Origin: Haemaphysalis longicornis
Lineage: Eukaryota > Arthropoda > Arachnida > Ixodida > Ixodidae
DNA length: 64,000 nucleotides
Assembly (NCBI GenBank): GCA_013339765.2
Contig: CM023454.1
Coordinates: 59,783,860 to 59,847,859, forward strand
Direction of reading: 5' to 3'
Under the pieces are notes generated by a model, which was not told the DNA's origin, did no database searches, and worked only from the letters and a program-made list of their open reading frames with translations. Position numbers and translations under genes: made by a program. Within the stretch, counting starts at the first letter, position 1. Every line of letters begins with the position of its first letter. Below, one piece after another: positions 53,171 to 64,000 of this stretch.

Positions 53171-55249
53171 ACTTTTGCTGCAATAAAAAATACACTATAA
53201 AGAGGATATACTCTTTGTTGCTACTTGGCGTTTTATGAATGATTCGGGGGCATGCAGTTTGAACGACTCGCCAGTTACTAAGAAATTCCATTTATTACAC
53301 ACACCAACCGTAACATCTTCGACCTGAATAAACACAGGATAGCTGAACTATCTGCATCGGCCTAACCGGCCCCGTGAACATCTCAATCTCCTGTGCCTAT
53401 CTCTGCTTCAAATAGATCCACTTGTGTTTCAGCAACAGAGGGAGGCACAAAAATGTCATAGGTGGCGTTAAAACAAACCTCAAGAATAGCAAAGACGGCT
53501 GTAACGTCGAGAGGATGCCGTGTAATCTGTCGTTGAAAAAAACTACTTTATCCAAATATGCTCCTTGTTTTCTTACCTGGTATTTTGTCTTGTCCTTCCT
53601 GGGCGTTTTGATTGTTCAAAGTGAAGTGCACGTTTAAAATTTCTTTGGTGCCGCATTGGTTATCTATGTTGATAGAGAGAGTGTTTGCCCTGCCTTCGCT
53701 AGACTCGAATAATCGTGTTTGTTCCCCAGTGCTGTCGATGTAATTCGACGGTCCAAAAGCGATCCCGCTGAAAGATAAATACTAGCAGAGCGGACGCCCC
53801 GGAATTCGAATTTCCCGACACACGCCTGCGTATGCCGCTATTTGGACTGCGGCTTAGCCGTCTGTGAATTTTTTTAGTGGCTTTAGGGGCAGAGGTTCGC
53901 GTGAATAAACTTGTTTTTCCTTCAAGGCAGCTTTGGTGGCTTTGGCTACCTGACATCTGTGGTAGGAAGGGGTACATGCACCCTAAAACCTCTTCAACTC
54001 GTTAACCAAGCGCTACTCGTGGCAGCTGCTCACAGAACAGCCTAAAACCATAGTTTTAACTACGGACCGGATAAATTGCCGTTGGAAGACATCGCAATCG
54101 GTGCCATGAACAATGAATCGAAGATCACCACCCCACCAGCAATCTTGGAGTTCTGCCGCATAACTAGAAACCACTATCGGGGAGCCATGATCCTAATGAA
54201 TGAATTGAACAATCTACAGATTGTCCGGACGTTTAACCGAATGTGATGACGACGAAACACTGGGTAAAGTGTTTTTTCGATCTTGCTGCACAAATGCTGT
54301 TTGAAAATAAAGGACGTACGCTGACGAACTGTGATTTATTTCAAGACGAACCTTTGCGAAAACGTTCACTGCCCTGTTTTTTACGATACAGGGTGAGTAG
54401 TTGCTTGCGAACACGCAAGCAGCGCCGCAAAAAAACCGTGCTCGTATTCGTTGAGGCTGAAGAAATCTTTTCGCCAGGAGGATCAACAAATTATAAATTA
54501 AAAGACAATAAGGTTTCTTAAGTGAGGGATTACGCAAGAGGTCTTGGCATGCCATGTGCGCCACCCACCCCCCCTCCCCGAAGATGGTGTGCAAATTCGC
54601 ATCTCAGGCGTCCGCGATGGAGAAGGAGTACGTCGCCTAATGAATGAGCTCTCTTCGCAGAGGATTGGAGGCGGGGCTGTCAGCTCCTGCGTGAAGCTAT
54701 CCGCGGAGTAGGAAGGGAGGAGCTACAAAAACGTTGCCCAATGACGACGCAACCCGAAGTGACCTTCCTTACTGGCACGATCTGAAAGGTTCAGCACACA
54801 ATAAAAATTTTACGCCGTCGGAAACACCCCGTGTTCCAGAAGCTATGGCTTGCGCCGAATATTACTCGTTGTTCCCGCTAAGCTACATCTGGTCTTCATA
54901 AGGCTGACGATGTACCACCGTCCTCTGTCACCCGCCCGACCCCCTGTAGTTCAAAACCAGACACGGAGGAAGAAACGCGTACAAAGGGAGACAGGAAGGA
55001 AGCGCGCGATAGTGTTCAGGTGTGCTACAGCTCCGGAGAGGCCAGCTGCATCTACGTAGTACGTGATTGGCGAAAGTTCCCCTCCGACACTCCACGCCCC
55101 CTACACAACCTGCTCCCTACTTAAATCAAATAGGCATGTCCAAACCCAACTGAGGTCTGGGGTGCTCCTACCATTCTCGGCCACCCTACTCATATAGGTC
55201 ACCAAGAAGTCAAAGCAACGGGGACTACGTGTGAGAGATTACAGAACCC
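53171..55249. other. No gene recognised
   Basis: Short frames on both strands overlap each other. The longest, 54214-54594 minus (126 codons), faces a 92-codon plus frame and shows no motif. A C-run at 54568-54580 and 'cacacaataaaaatttt' at about 54795 could be LTR or UTR traces of the Ty3/gypsy fragment that follows, but no matching second LTR is visible. Confidence 0.4.
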
Positions 55250-56800
55250 ACTTGGGGAATCTAAACCAACATCTTCTAGTGGTGGAGTTCATCTACGGCG
55301 AAAATAAAAAACCCTTCCGCGACGCAAGTAGCACCACAGACAGTGGGGCACGACATTTCTTCAGCATTACCACCCGATATAACTGTGATGTGACTCGCAA
55401 GTAAGGCGATAGTCGGGCTGTGCGACGCGTTCCCGACATAAACGAGCCGGCAGCAAAGAGGATGACGGCAATGACGACCTATAGTTCCCGACTTGAGCGA
55501 CGGTTCGTCGTATCTCACCACGTGTTTGTGCACAAGCCAAGATACGGCAAACCGACGCACAATAAACTCGAGGAAAGCGGCGTCGGACAGTTCAATCTCC
55601 ATCGACGCCACAAACCTAGTCGCACACACTTACACGCGAGGCGGCTACTCAGTAATGATCGCATCATTCACATCTATGCTGAAGAAAGAGTCGACTAGGT
55701 GGGACGGTCAGCCCATACTCACAGCACGATGCCATCTGATAACGCTAAATGAAACGTGCACACCGCACCTCACCGAGATGGCAGCACATACTCTGCAGTG
55801 TTAGTGAGTTTGCTAACTGCTCCCGTGAGGTAACCCACAGAATGGACTTTTATTTGCGAACGGCACAAATGTTGTTCTGCAAACAAAATCCATAACTTTT
55901 TCCTCAGATCACCCCAATACGACGAAACCAAAACCCACAAACCGGCCTCCTGTGACAATCCTCGATAATCACTTGAAGCTGCCACACCGACCAAGCCTGA
56001 GGATCACAGTTCACTGAGAAGATGCTGTTTCTGGCGTCGATGCTATCATAGACTGGCCAAAGTTTGTCTTGGCCGTCGTGTCTCCGGCGCACGATCAATC
56101 AAAAGAAATCCTACGTTTTGTTCACGAACTTAACCGAGGAATACAGCATTGAAACACGGGCGCTGCAATGAATTCAGTCGAAAACATGGATAAAGAAACG
56201 ACGTGATTGCGGTCCGACTTAGAACGCACACAGAAAAACTCTTCAACCTTGTTATGCAACTCTTCGGCGGGAGCCTGAAGGTACCGCAAGTAAAACGTAA
56301 GACATCATTTGCTTAGATGAGTCGCTACAGCCAGTGCGTTTTTCTGAATAAAAATTACGACAGACACTTCTACAGGACCACCGAATTAGTTGAAGCGCGA
56401 CGTACCTTACAGTCACCATACTGCGCGCTTTCACATGACCGGGAAGGCGTACGAACATAAGTCGAAGACATGCTCAATAACGACTGTCTTGAGATGTCAC
56501 CAAGCGCCTGGGGTTTCAACGGTTGTAGATGTGAAGAAAATAATAGCTCAATAAGTTTCTGCGTCGTCTCCCACTGGCCGCACAAAGCAGCAAAAACGAC
56601 ATGCATATCCTCGCATGAATCGACGACGCCCTCTACCACCTTTGCCATGCGAAGTACTTCTCTTCAGTTGATCTAAACACAAGGTACTTCAAATCCAAGT
56701 AGACTATACGGACCAACAAAAAACTGCATTCGTTGCACCGGACAGCATGTACGAGATTAAGGTGATGCCTTTTGGTCTGTCCACGGCCCCAGAAACATTT
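55250..56800 (+). pseudogene. Ty3/gypsy pol fragment, cut by a LINE
   Basis: The plus strand carries a heavily broken retroelement. The clearest part is at about 56610-56800: IDDALYHLCHAKYFSSVDLN, then YTDQQKTAFVAPDSMYEIKV and MPFGLSTAPETF, which are RT blocks 2-4 of gypsy-type elements (SLDLRSGYWQI..., TAFVTPDGLYEFKVLPFGL). Upstream frames (55493-55804 and others) may be gag or protease but have no diagnostic motif. At about 56800, within the block after PETF, minus-strand LINE C begins and the RT is not found again. Confidence 0.7.
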
Positions 56801-59040
56801 TATTTAATTATTTATTTTGGTTACCTTACGGGCCCCATAGAAGAACGGGGTTTTCATGAGGGGTGTGCAAGGCTATTATAAAAACATGTAGTACAGTAAA
56901 TAAAAGACAACCAATCACACGGCATGAGTTTTAAAGCAATGTACAAGTTGAGAATTTATAGATAATATAGCACCAGGGTCAATATGGCACAGTTTCCTAA
57001 ACCCTAGAATAAATTCGGTCACTTGTTTTATAGAACATAGCCAGGCAGATGCTTCTGAAGTTTTGGCGGTTCTAGGGCGAGGATAAGATAGCCGTATTGA
57101 ATTTTTACCGCGGCAAGAATTTTGCGGGCGGGGGGTGCTGTACTTACTGGGTGAGACGGAATGATATTATCTATTAAATAGGGACATTTTGGCGAGGTGA
57201 CGGAGGTGACTAAGGAGAGGTACGTTGATGCGTTGTTTTAGTTCTGTTACACCTGTGAATAAGAGAAGTCAGAATGCAGAACGCTTAAGGCACGATTTTG
57301 AATGGCTTGCATTTGATCTATAAGGTACGTTTGGTAAGAGTCCGGGATTGCTGAAGCGTACTCTAATTTTGGGCGGACGAGCGTTGTAGAAGACTGTAAT
57401 TTGATGTGCGCGGGGAGTGTTTTAGGGTGCGTTGTAGGTACCCAAGAGATTTTGGAGCAACGATGAAATTTGAGCGATATGAGTAGACCAGGAAAGGTCA
57501 CTGGTCAGGTGACTGCCCAAATACTTGTATGTGTTAGCTGTTGTAGGATTGAGTTATTAAGCGTATAGTTGTAAGCGAGTGGTTGGTTACACCTGTGGAA
57601 GGAAACGACTTTGCACTTAAGAACACAAAGGGATATTTCCTATTTTCGCACCATTTTTTCCAATACTAAAATGTCTGCTTGTATTTTTGTAAGGTCTTCA
57701 GGGTTTTTGTTTTAGTGTACAAGACAGTCATCGGCGGGTAGGCAGATTTGGCTAACAATATTGAATTGAGATCATTGATATATAATAAAAAGAGAGCGCC
57801 TAGGACTGTGCTTTGTGGTACACCTGAAAGAACGCGATGTGTGTGAGGGGCCTTGTTAGTAACACAAATTGTTTTCTGTTGGTAAGGAAGTAGATGAGCG
57901 ATGCTAACACGTCAGGGTCGAGATTGGGCTGTGCAAGTTTACCCATTAGTGGTGATGTGAAACCTCTTTTAACGCCTTTTCAAAATCTAGGAATATCGCA
58001 TCTGCCTTTGTATTGTTGTGGAGGATGACGTGAATGGTCGTGTATGAATGCTAAAATTTAAGTTTCACACGATAGGCCCCTCAAAATTCATGTTGCGGAG
58101 GGTGTAAGTAAGGGTTTCGTTCAAGGTGGTTGATGGTGTTCGTGAATATGATATGTTCCATAATTTCCTATGGGACGCTAGTTAATGATATTGCTCGATA
58201 ATTGAGTGGGGCTGCTCTGCTGGCGCTTTTGAAAACAGGTGATTTTTCCGATTTTCAAACAATGGGTAGGTAAGCCGAGAAAAAGGGTGGCGTAAATAGC
58301 AAAGCTAGGATATCACTTGTTAGTTTTTTGTATTTTTTAATGTTTTGCTTGTGATGTATATAACAGCAGCTTATAAAAATTTCATTTTATTGATTGTGGC
58401 TAATGTTACATTCACAGCTATTGCTATGGGTGGCACGAGTTCACCTTGAGCTGTGTCAGTATTGTTGGAAACGAGTGGTGTTGTTTTTGGTAAATACGGC
58501 GCAAGAAGCTTCGTTAAATGGGTTGGAAGCTTCACTGTCGCTGAGTTGATTGCCAGAGCAGTCTGATAAAACTAGCTAGGGGACGACGGATGGATTTATG
58601 ATTTTTCAGAACTGCTTCGGGTTTGTATTGAGCATGTCAGGAAGTATTGTTTGATAAAATGCTTTCTTATTTTAGCAGTGTGAATGCCCTTATTTCCTTC
58701 TTTATTAGCACCATAATAACCTTGGCTAATGTGCGCTTTATTTCTTTCGTTGGCTTTGCTGAAAAGACCTTTTCTTTTACTGATAACTTTCTTTATAGCT
58801 GTTTAAACCACTTCGCAGACTCGTTGTTTTTTATTGTAATTTGCGGGATGAATTTGTTTATCAATTCATCTAGTTGGTCGCGAAAACGTTCCCCAGTTTC
58901 CATGGAATCTCCTTATAATTTGACTTTGTATACTGTGTAAATATCTCCAAATTGAGTTGTATATGCTTCGTAGGTTCCCCGTAATGCAAATATTTTTTTG
59001 GTGCTGGCTCATTGAATTTTCCACATTCAGGAAAACAAGG
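56801..59040 (-). mobile_element. LINE C, 5'-truncated, inserted in the gypsy fragment
   Basis: A minus-strand non-LTR element with an A-rich 3' end (AAATAAATAATTAAATAAA) at 56801-56820, within the gypsy RT. Coding traces: a linker with LINKFIPQITIKNNESAKWF at about 58870-58810, and frame 57501-57247 with HIKLQSSTTLVRPKLEYASA and QMQAIQNRALSVLHSDFSYS, the typical C-terminal segment of CR1/Jockey-like LINEs. No RNase H is seen, and the sequence differs from LINEs A and B. The 5' limit (~59040) is approximate. Confidence 0.65.
57247..57501 (-). pseudogene. LINE C ORF2 C-terminal segment
   Basis: An 84-codon frame with GLLISLKFHRCSKISWVPTT, TLPAHIKLQSSTTLVRPKLE and LIDQMQAIQNRALSVLHSDF. It matches the region after the RT thumb in LINEs lacking RNase H (TLVRPxLEYAxxVWDP..., IExxQNRAxRFI). 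The YADD box itself is not recognisable upstream. Confidence 0.65.
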
Positions 59041-60265
59041 CTAGAATTACTTTGTGGTCCCTTAATTGTTAATGGCAGTGTTAGGCGATTGAAGGCTACT
59101 GGGGTCGGACATGAGGATGAGATCTAACATTGCAACAAACGGCCGGCCAGGCACTCTATTTTTTCATTCCGGCGGCCGAAATGACAGTCTGAGAAGACGG
59201 CCATTTCCGTCGCGCTTCGCCATCTCATTCACCCCATCCACTTTTCCCGTATTTGGTTTTTTTTAATGCTTTTCGTTGTCGCTGCTCCAAAGAAGGCGTG
59301 TGGTGGGGTGGGGCAGGCATTTTGTCTCGCTCGCAGCTATGAAGATTTCTTGGGAGGCGAGGTCAGTGCGCCAGGGGAACCAGAATAGTCCAGCTTAGGG
59401 TCTGTGATTCTGGTAAGGCGATGTCACAATCAAACGAGCAGCCCCGCACTCGCAGATGCGGCGTGGTGGCGGTGGCCCAGATAAAGCGAAATCAAATGGG
59501 CGGACAGACGGGCGATCGGGCGCAGTTATTTAAGGCGGTGTGAGCGGCCACTTGGGAAAGTCGACTATACATTTTTGAACGTGCAAGACGATGGGAAGGC
59601 TCCTGGGGTGACGCGGCGTTAGCGAAGTCCGTCGGTAGGCCCGCGGCGGAACGACCGGAGCATCATCTACGGGATCGTGTTCACGTCGTTGTCCAGGGTC
59701 TCAAGGCCGACCAGATTTCCCACCCTGGATCCTCGAAAAACGTAAGCGGCTGTACGGCGATGCCAACTCGACTTCGCCGTGACTTTCCATCATTCAGCTC
59801 GCGGGTAAACATAGCCACGCCTAGGTTTAAGACGTATGCCTCCGTCTTGTTTTTCCTTTTTCGGGTACAATTTCCGTACCTGCTATGTTTTTGTCGTTCT
59901 TCCTGCAATATGTTACGATGTGGCCTCCACAGAGAGTGTGTCTCTCTATTTCCCCATTGTGTATTTGGTTTTTTTTATTAGTTGTTGGATGCCTAGTTAA
60001 CGCCGTGCGTTAGCCGCCCAGCGCACGCCATGTACGGCATCCCCCTCTTAGTGCCTGCGCGCACGAAGGGGTGTTCGTGTAAACGTTTTTTTTTTTTGTT
60101 TTTTTTTAGTCAAGTGCTGTCTGCCCCGATGTAATCTCATCTTGTTCATGCAGTAAAATATCTTTAGTGTTGAACGTACTCGTGCACCCCTCTCAACTCT
60201 CGCCAACTCTAGCAACTTCGGCACACGAGCTCACGCCCGGGCCGCCCATCCTGCAAATATAAATA
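59041..60265. other. No gene recognised; possible LTR-like sequence
   Basis: No coding support. There are T-runs (about 60090-60108) and 'cagtaaaatatctttagtgttgaacg' near 60151, which could be a polyadenylation region of an LTR. No partner LTR, primer-binding site or target duplication was found, so this remains open. Confidence 0.35.
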
Positions 60266-61120
60266 ACTATTGTCGCTCCTTCTTTGCGGGAGAGAGATAA
60301 AGAGAATCAACTTTTATTGAGCCCAATGAGGTATTGCCTAGAGCACGCAGGCAGCGAATGGGGTGGAACCCTCTTCTCTGGTCCCATTTGCGTCCAGCAG
60401 GTCCTGGTCCCTGGCTGCCAGCGCGAGCTGGATCTTCAGGTCGGGGCAAAACAATAAGGTCTCCCATGGCTCTCCGGGGTCGGGTGTGAAAATAGGGGTG
60501 AGGGGCGGCCGGATCTCAAGAGACTCAAACTCGGCTAGTACGTGTGCCAGAGTGCCTTGTCTCTCCTTGAAGAACGGGCAAGTACTCTGGAACCTGCCCG
60601 AGTACATCTTGTTTAGAAATGTGGGATGTGCTAGCCACCCCGCCTGTAATCTTCAGATTACGGTCTGCTGTTTTCGGGTCAATTGCGTGTGAGGCCTGGG
60701 AAACCTGCAACTAAGCTCTCTGTACATTTCAGTAATTTCTCCAAAGCTCGTGACGGGGCGCATCTGCGACGGCTCGTCCTCGGCCCGGAAGGAAAACTCT
60801 AGGTCGTGGTGGTCGGCGAGTTCGTTTTCTTCCCACTTCGAGTGAGCCGGCACCCACACGAGCTCTAAGGCTCACCTCGAGGGCCTTCGCTTGGAGAATA
60901 TCGCATGTGCCGCGGGGGCCACCCTCCCTTTTCGGAAGCTTGCGTACGCCTTCTTACAGTCGGTTACTATAGTGCCGGCCCTCCGATTTGTTAGCGAGAG
61001 GGCCACGGCAACTTCCTCTGCGTCGATAGATTGGGTCGTGCGGACCGATGCGCAGGTCACCAGGGTGTCTATGGTGGCAACTGCCTTCTTTGCGCGAGCG
61101 CGCAATGGAGATGAAATCTA
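60266..61120 (-). mobile_element. LINE D 3' end (RNase H and C-terminal segment)
   Basis: A minus-strand LINE fragment: RNase H (61105-60653), a degenerate Cys/His region at about 60600-60540 (STCPFFKERQGTLAHVLAEF, where CPFC...H...C is expected), then LLFCPDLKIQLALAARDQDL and DANGTREEGSTP, and a 3' end with 'caataaaagttga' at about 60315. The 5' end is truncated at about 61120. It belongs to a different RNase H-bearing LINE family from LINEs A and B. Confidence 0.72.
60653..61105 (-). pseudogene. LINE D RNase H domain
   Basis: Frame 61105-60872 has QSIDAEEVAVALSLTN (catalytic Glu) and TIVTDCKKAYASFRKGRVAP (Asp in TDC for TDS); frame 60859-60653 has MWVPAHSKWEENELADHHD, the WVPAHxxxxGNExAD motif with Asn retained. 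The first catalytic Asp lies upstream of the truncation. A frameshift near 60865 separates the parts. Confidence 0.75.
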
Positions 61121-61157
61121 AGGTTTGACGAAATCTCGTCTGGTCGGGTAAAAGGTT

Positions 61158-61312
61158 CATAGTTAAAACTTGCGGTCACCGACCAAAAGATGGTTAAAAG
61201 CGTAAAAAGCGTAAAAGACATCAGTGAACAACGCTGCCGTACGGAAGCCGACACGTCCTCTTTTTTACGCTTTTAACAAGCTTTTGGTCGGTGACCGGAA
61301 GTTTTAACTATG
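61158..61312. mobile_element. Foldback MITE, ~155 bp
   Basis: The left arm (61158-61208) begins 'catagttaaaact' and contains 'ggtcaccgaccaaaag' and 'ttaaaagcgtaaaa'. The right arm (61261-61312) is its near-perfect reverse complement. About 52 bases separate the arms. No coding capacity, and no clear target duplication. It sits exactly between the truncated end of LINE D and the gag-like region. Confidence 0.8.
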
Positions 61313-61314
61313 AG

Positions 61315-62400
61315 CGAATGGATATTGTGACAATAAGTGGTGTCCGGTGCAGGATAGGTCGGCCATGTGTCCATGTTGTTGTGGCCGGCGAGGTTCATTC
61401 GTACCTGAGTTCGCCGCGGACTCCATACTTTGTTTTGGTCCACATGGCGATTGCAAAGTTGGACAGGTTGCTCTCCATGGGACGGTTGTTGGACGTTAAG
61501 GGAGTGTATTTGCTGGCATGGTGGGATACCGAAATAGCACGTGAGGGTGAGTGGAGTGGTGAGGATTACCAGTACGAACGACGGCAGAGAAGCATCCAAA
61601 GATTAGCAGATAGGGCACTAGATTTTTGGATGGATCAGGAATGCAGGACGAACCTCAGACTTAGTATCAAAGGTGACACGCATGTGCTCCAGCAGAAAAG
61701 GCAGGGATTCGTGGAAGTAGGCGAAGAGGAGCAGAGAAAACTCAGGGAGAAGAGAGAGGTAGAACTGGAAGGTCAACGAAAGGTATTCGTCGTGTAACAG
61801 GAAAAAGAAGACAGCTATCCATGGGACAGTTGTTTGATTTGAAGGGAGTGCTCTTGTTGGCATGGTTTGGATAGTGAAATTGCACGTCAGCGCTAGTGAC
61901 GAGATGTAGATAACGAATACGAGAAGCGACAGATTAGCGACGAAGAGAAATAATTTTTGTCGATATTGAGCTCGATCTGTAGATCGAACTGGAGTTGAGA
62001 AAAGAGAAGGCCTAGGCGCCAAAGGTGACAAGGATATGCTCGAGTGGCAAAGGAAAAATGACGGGGAGGAATACAAAGAGTGGGAGATTGAACGTTCTTC
62101 AGAGATTGAACAAATACAGCAAAGGGAGAAGGAAGAGGCAGAACTAGTGAGTCTAAGGAATGAGATAACTTTGTAACCCGATGCGGGGATATGCAGCCAA
62201 GAAAGGTTTGAGCTGGAGCTCTCCAGAAATAACTGTTAGGAGCTGTCCAGAAAAAAAGGACAGTTTGAGCCGAGGCTCGAGAGAGAAGACCATGAGGAGC
62301 AGTGTAGCAGCCAAAACGAGTTCAAGCTGGAGCTCGAGAGAAACAAGACTAAGGCGCCGTTAACGAGCCGTGGAACGTCTTAGCCAGAGGGCGAAATATA
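61315..62400 (+). pseudogene. Gag-like charged region with an internal duplication
   Basis: Plus-strand frame 61291-61797 contains LLSMGRLLDVKGVYLLAWWD, then RQRSIQRLADRALDFW and EEEQRKLREKREVELEGQRK. A second, frame-broken copy of its start (TATCCATGGGACAGTTG and following) lies at about 61815-61890, ~350 bp downstream. Near 62200-62345, FELEL-type heptads recur. Long charged coiled-coil regions of this kind occur in Gag of arthropod Ty3/gypsy elements, but no zinc knuckle or capsid motif is visible, so assignment is tentative. Confidence 0.4.
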
Positions 62401-62620
62401 TACCATGGGGGTCAGAAACGTCGTCGAGGAGTGTGGGCTGGTGCCCCGAGCTGTCGTACGATTGGGGAGGTGCTGATTATTTTTAGCTCGGTAGCGGAAT
62501 GCTCTGTGCAACAGTCGACGGGTGCAGCCAGAGCTGCCCGCACGGCCCTAGCACAAGCCAGGTGTCCAGCCTTATCTTCCCAGCCTCATCCACCAACGCA
62601 GAGCTGGCTGGACTCTACTG

Positions 62621-62664
62621 AGGGCCCACGTAAGTGGGCCCTCAGGGCCCACGTAAGTGGGGCC
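62621..62664. repeat. Tandem palindromic 23-mer
   Basis: AGGGCCCACGTAAGTGGGCC occurs at 62621 and again at 62644, and each unit is almost a palindrome (GGGCCCAC / GTGGGCCC). It lies in the ORF1 region of LINE E. Confidence 0.8.
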
Positions 62665-62768
62665 ATTATTCTGACTAACTCTCGGTCTTCCCTCCTCCTA
62701 AGAACTGCCGACCCACCTGCAAGCTCCATCAGCTACGGAGAACGGTCGTTGCGTCCAAGCTTCAACCA

Positions 62769-63074
62769 TTGGAAGCCCAGGGGTGTCCACTGCGACTTCA
62801 CTGGCTACCATCGCAAGTGGGCATCATGAGCAATAAGGTTCCACACGTCCTGGTCATAAAAGACCGGAATGACCCGATACTTTGGTATCTCGCCGAAGAA
62901 ATTTCTGCCATTCGCCAAGCATTCGAGCTCATGCACTCTCTCCTTAGTAATATTCTACAGGATGACGAATGCATGGAATTCCTCACCAATTCACTCAAAC
63001 GTCCCCGTCCACCTATATCCACCGAAGAAGCTGCTGCATCCGCTTCCAACCCTCCCGAGAAGCGGCTAACGTAG
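62769..63074 (+). pseudogene. LINE E ORF1 C-terminus
   Basis: A 101-codon frame with HVLVIKDRNDPILWYLAEEI, FELMHSLLSNILQDDECMEF and SLKRPRPPISTEEAAASASN before its stop. The closeness to the ORF2 ATG and the basic/acidic tail fit the end of a LINE ORF1, but no zinc knuckle is seen in this part. The upstream frame (62431-62829) overlaps in another phase, probably through a frameshift. Confidence 0.5.
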
Positions 63075-63081
63075 CTTAACG

Positions 63082-63960
63082 ATGGCAGACAACAATAACA
63101 CCCACATTGTACAGTGGAACTGTAGAAACGTTAACACCATTCGAACCCTCTTAATCCAATGGCTTTTGACTTGCCTTCGCAACCTCATGTAATTCTTTTA
63201 CAGGAATCGCGTGCTCTTAAAGGTATTCCTGGCTACCGTGTCCTACATGCGGCTTACGACAGCGATAGTGCCCCATTAGTTAGCACATACATTCGCCAGG
63301 GATCTTCGATTTGAGGTCATCGATGTACCCTCCCGTCTTGAGCGGTATCTCACTTGCGTTTACTATGTACCCAGAACACTCTCGCCCGTTGTTCTATCCT
63401 AATTTTTATAATCCCCCTAAAGAGTACACACTTTTCAAGCCACTTATTCACTTTAGTTCAAGGTTGTATCGCGACTGCGACTTCATTATAGGTGGGGACT
63501 TTAATGCCCCGCACATTATTTGGGGTTACCCACGCACCTTACGACCTGGCCGCATACTCAACGACACTTTAAACGGAGCTCAAAATGACAGTTTACAACA
63601 ACCCCCGATTCCATTACTCGCGAGGGTAACAAACATCAACAGTCGACCATGCAGACCTCACGGCAGGCCGGGGAGCGCGAGATGTCATCTGGAATGTTAC
63701 AGATGAAAGACTACTAAGTGATCATTACATTATTCAAATCACTATCCCTACCTGTATCCGATCACCTAAACGTAAAATTTCGCTCACAAACTGGAAAATC
63801 TTTCGTGACATTCGCGACACCTCTCAGACGAATGGTAATCTCAAGAACTGGACTAAAACACTAAAACAGGCCCACAAACAAGCCACACAGGAATGTTTCA
63901 CTTCAGCCCCATCAGACAACCCAGACCCTTATCTTGTCCGTATCTGGAAGAGGAGAAAAC
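63082..63960 (+). pseudogene. LINE E endonuclease domain (ORF2 start)
   Basis: The ATG at 63082 opens MADNNNTHIVQWNCRNVNTI (the QWNCRG motif with Gly changed to Asn). After frameshifts come ILLQESRALKGIPGYRV (catalytic Glu in LLQES), FIIGGDFNAPHIIWGY (GDFNA motif), and near 63712 LLSDHYIIQITI (SDH motif, intact). A linker with NWKIFRDIRDTSQ and KRRKRLLRALRTQPN continues to the end. All catalytic residues I can identify are present, but at least two frameshifts make it non-functional. Confidence 0.78.
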
Positions 63961-64000
63961 GACTCTTGCGCGCCCTTCGCACCCAACCAAATAATAGTCG

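Larger units (their letters stand above)
62401..64000 (+). mobile_element. LINE E, 5' half, runs off the window
   Basis: A plus-strand non-LTR element: the end of ORF1 (62769-63074) followed, 7 bases later, by an ORF2 start ATG at 63082 and a broken endonuclease domain to about 63740, then the EN-RT linker to the window end. RT should lie beyond 64000. The 5' limit is uncertain (about 62400). Confidence 0.7.

Noticed and set aside
54214..54594. 126-codon minus-strand frame as a gene
   Set aside because: No motif; a 92-codon frame runs on the other strand over the same bases, and no promoter or splice context supports it.

Overview
This window looks like a nuclear contig from an arthropod, most likely a hard tick (Ixodidae). 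I recognise no cellular protein-coding gene. Nearly everything identifiable is a decayed mobile element, often nested inside another one. The tick call is an inference from the combination of several Penelope-like elements (PLEs), tRNA-derived short repeats resembling the tick 'Ruka' SINE family, RNase H-bearing non-LTR elements, a Ty3-type LTR element with integrase before reverse transcriptase, and long (TA)n tracts. Codon frames are broken in almost every element, so most coding entries are pseudogenes.

Layout. 1-8.8 kb: a PLE copy (861-3664, minus) head-to-head with a short inverted PLE fragment (3665-3985), then two kinds of tRNA-derived SINE, then a second PLE copy (5217-7690, minus) and a PLE 3' end (up to 8824). 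8.9-13.9 kb: a ~5 kb imperfect palindrome made of two PLE copies head-to-head, (TA)n at each outer edge. 14.1-24.5 kb: a Ty3/Gmr1-like LTR retrotransposon (minus; gag-PR-IN-RT-RH order) inserted into a SINE with a GAAGG target duplication. It carries a second, non-autonomous LTR element at 20415-23134 flanked by TTGAC. 24.5-32.5 kb: an inverted SINE pair, an I-like LINE (about 25.4-30.8 kb, plus), a SINE array, and another PLE 3' end. 32.5-38.3 kb: sequence with no recognisable gene or element.

38.3-53.2 kb is best read as one ancient LINE ('LINE A', minus) split by later insertions: a related LINE ('LINE B', about 42.4-48.0 kb); a small BEL/Pao-like LTR element (48171-51418) with 117-bp LTRs, itself split by a TA-flanked terminal-inverted-repeat element (49448-51067); and two tRNA-derived SINEs. 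53.2-64 kb: a Ty3/gypsy fragment (plus) cut by a third LINE (minus), the 3' end of a fourth LINE (minus), a foldback MITE, a charged gag-like region, and the 5' half of a fifth LINE (plus) that runs off the window.

The nesting gives a relative order of insertion at three places: SINE, then Gmr1-like element, then non-autonomous LTR element; LINE A, then BEL-like element, then TIR element; LINE A, then LINE B. The most unusual items are the integrase-first LTR element, the PLE palindromes with hammerhead-like relics at their 3' ends, and the multilayer nest at 38-53 kb.
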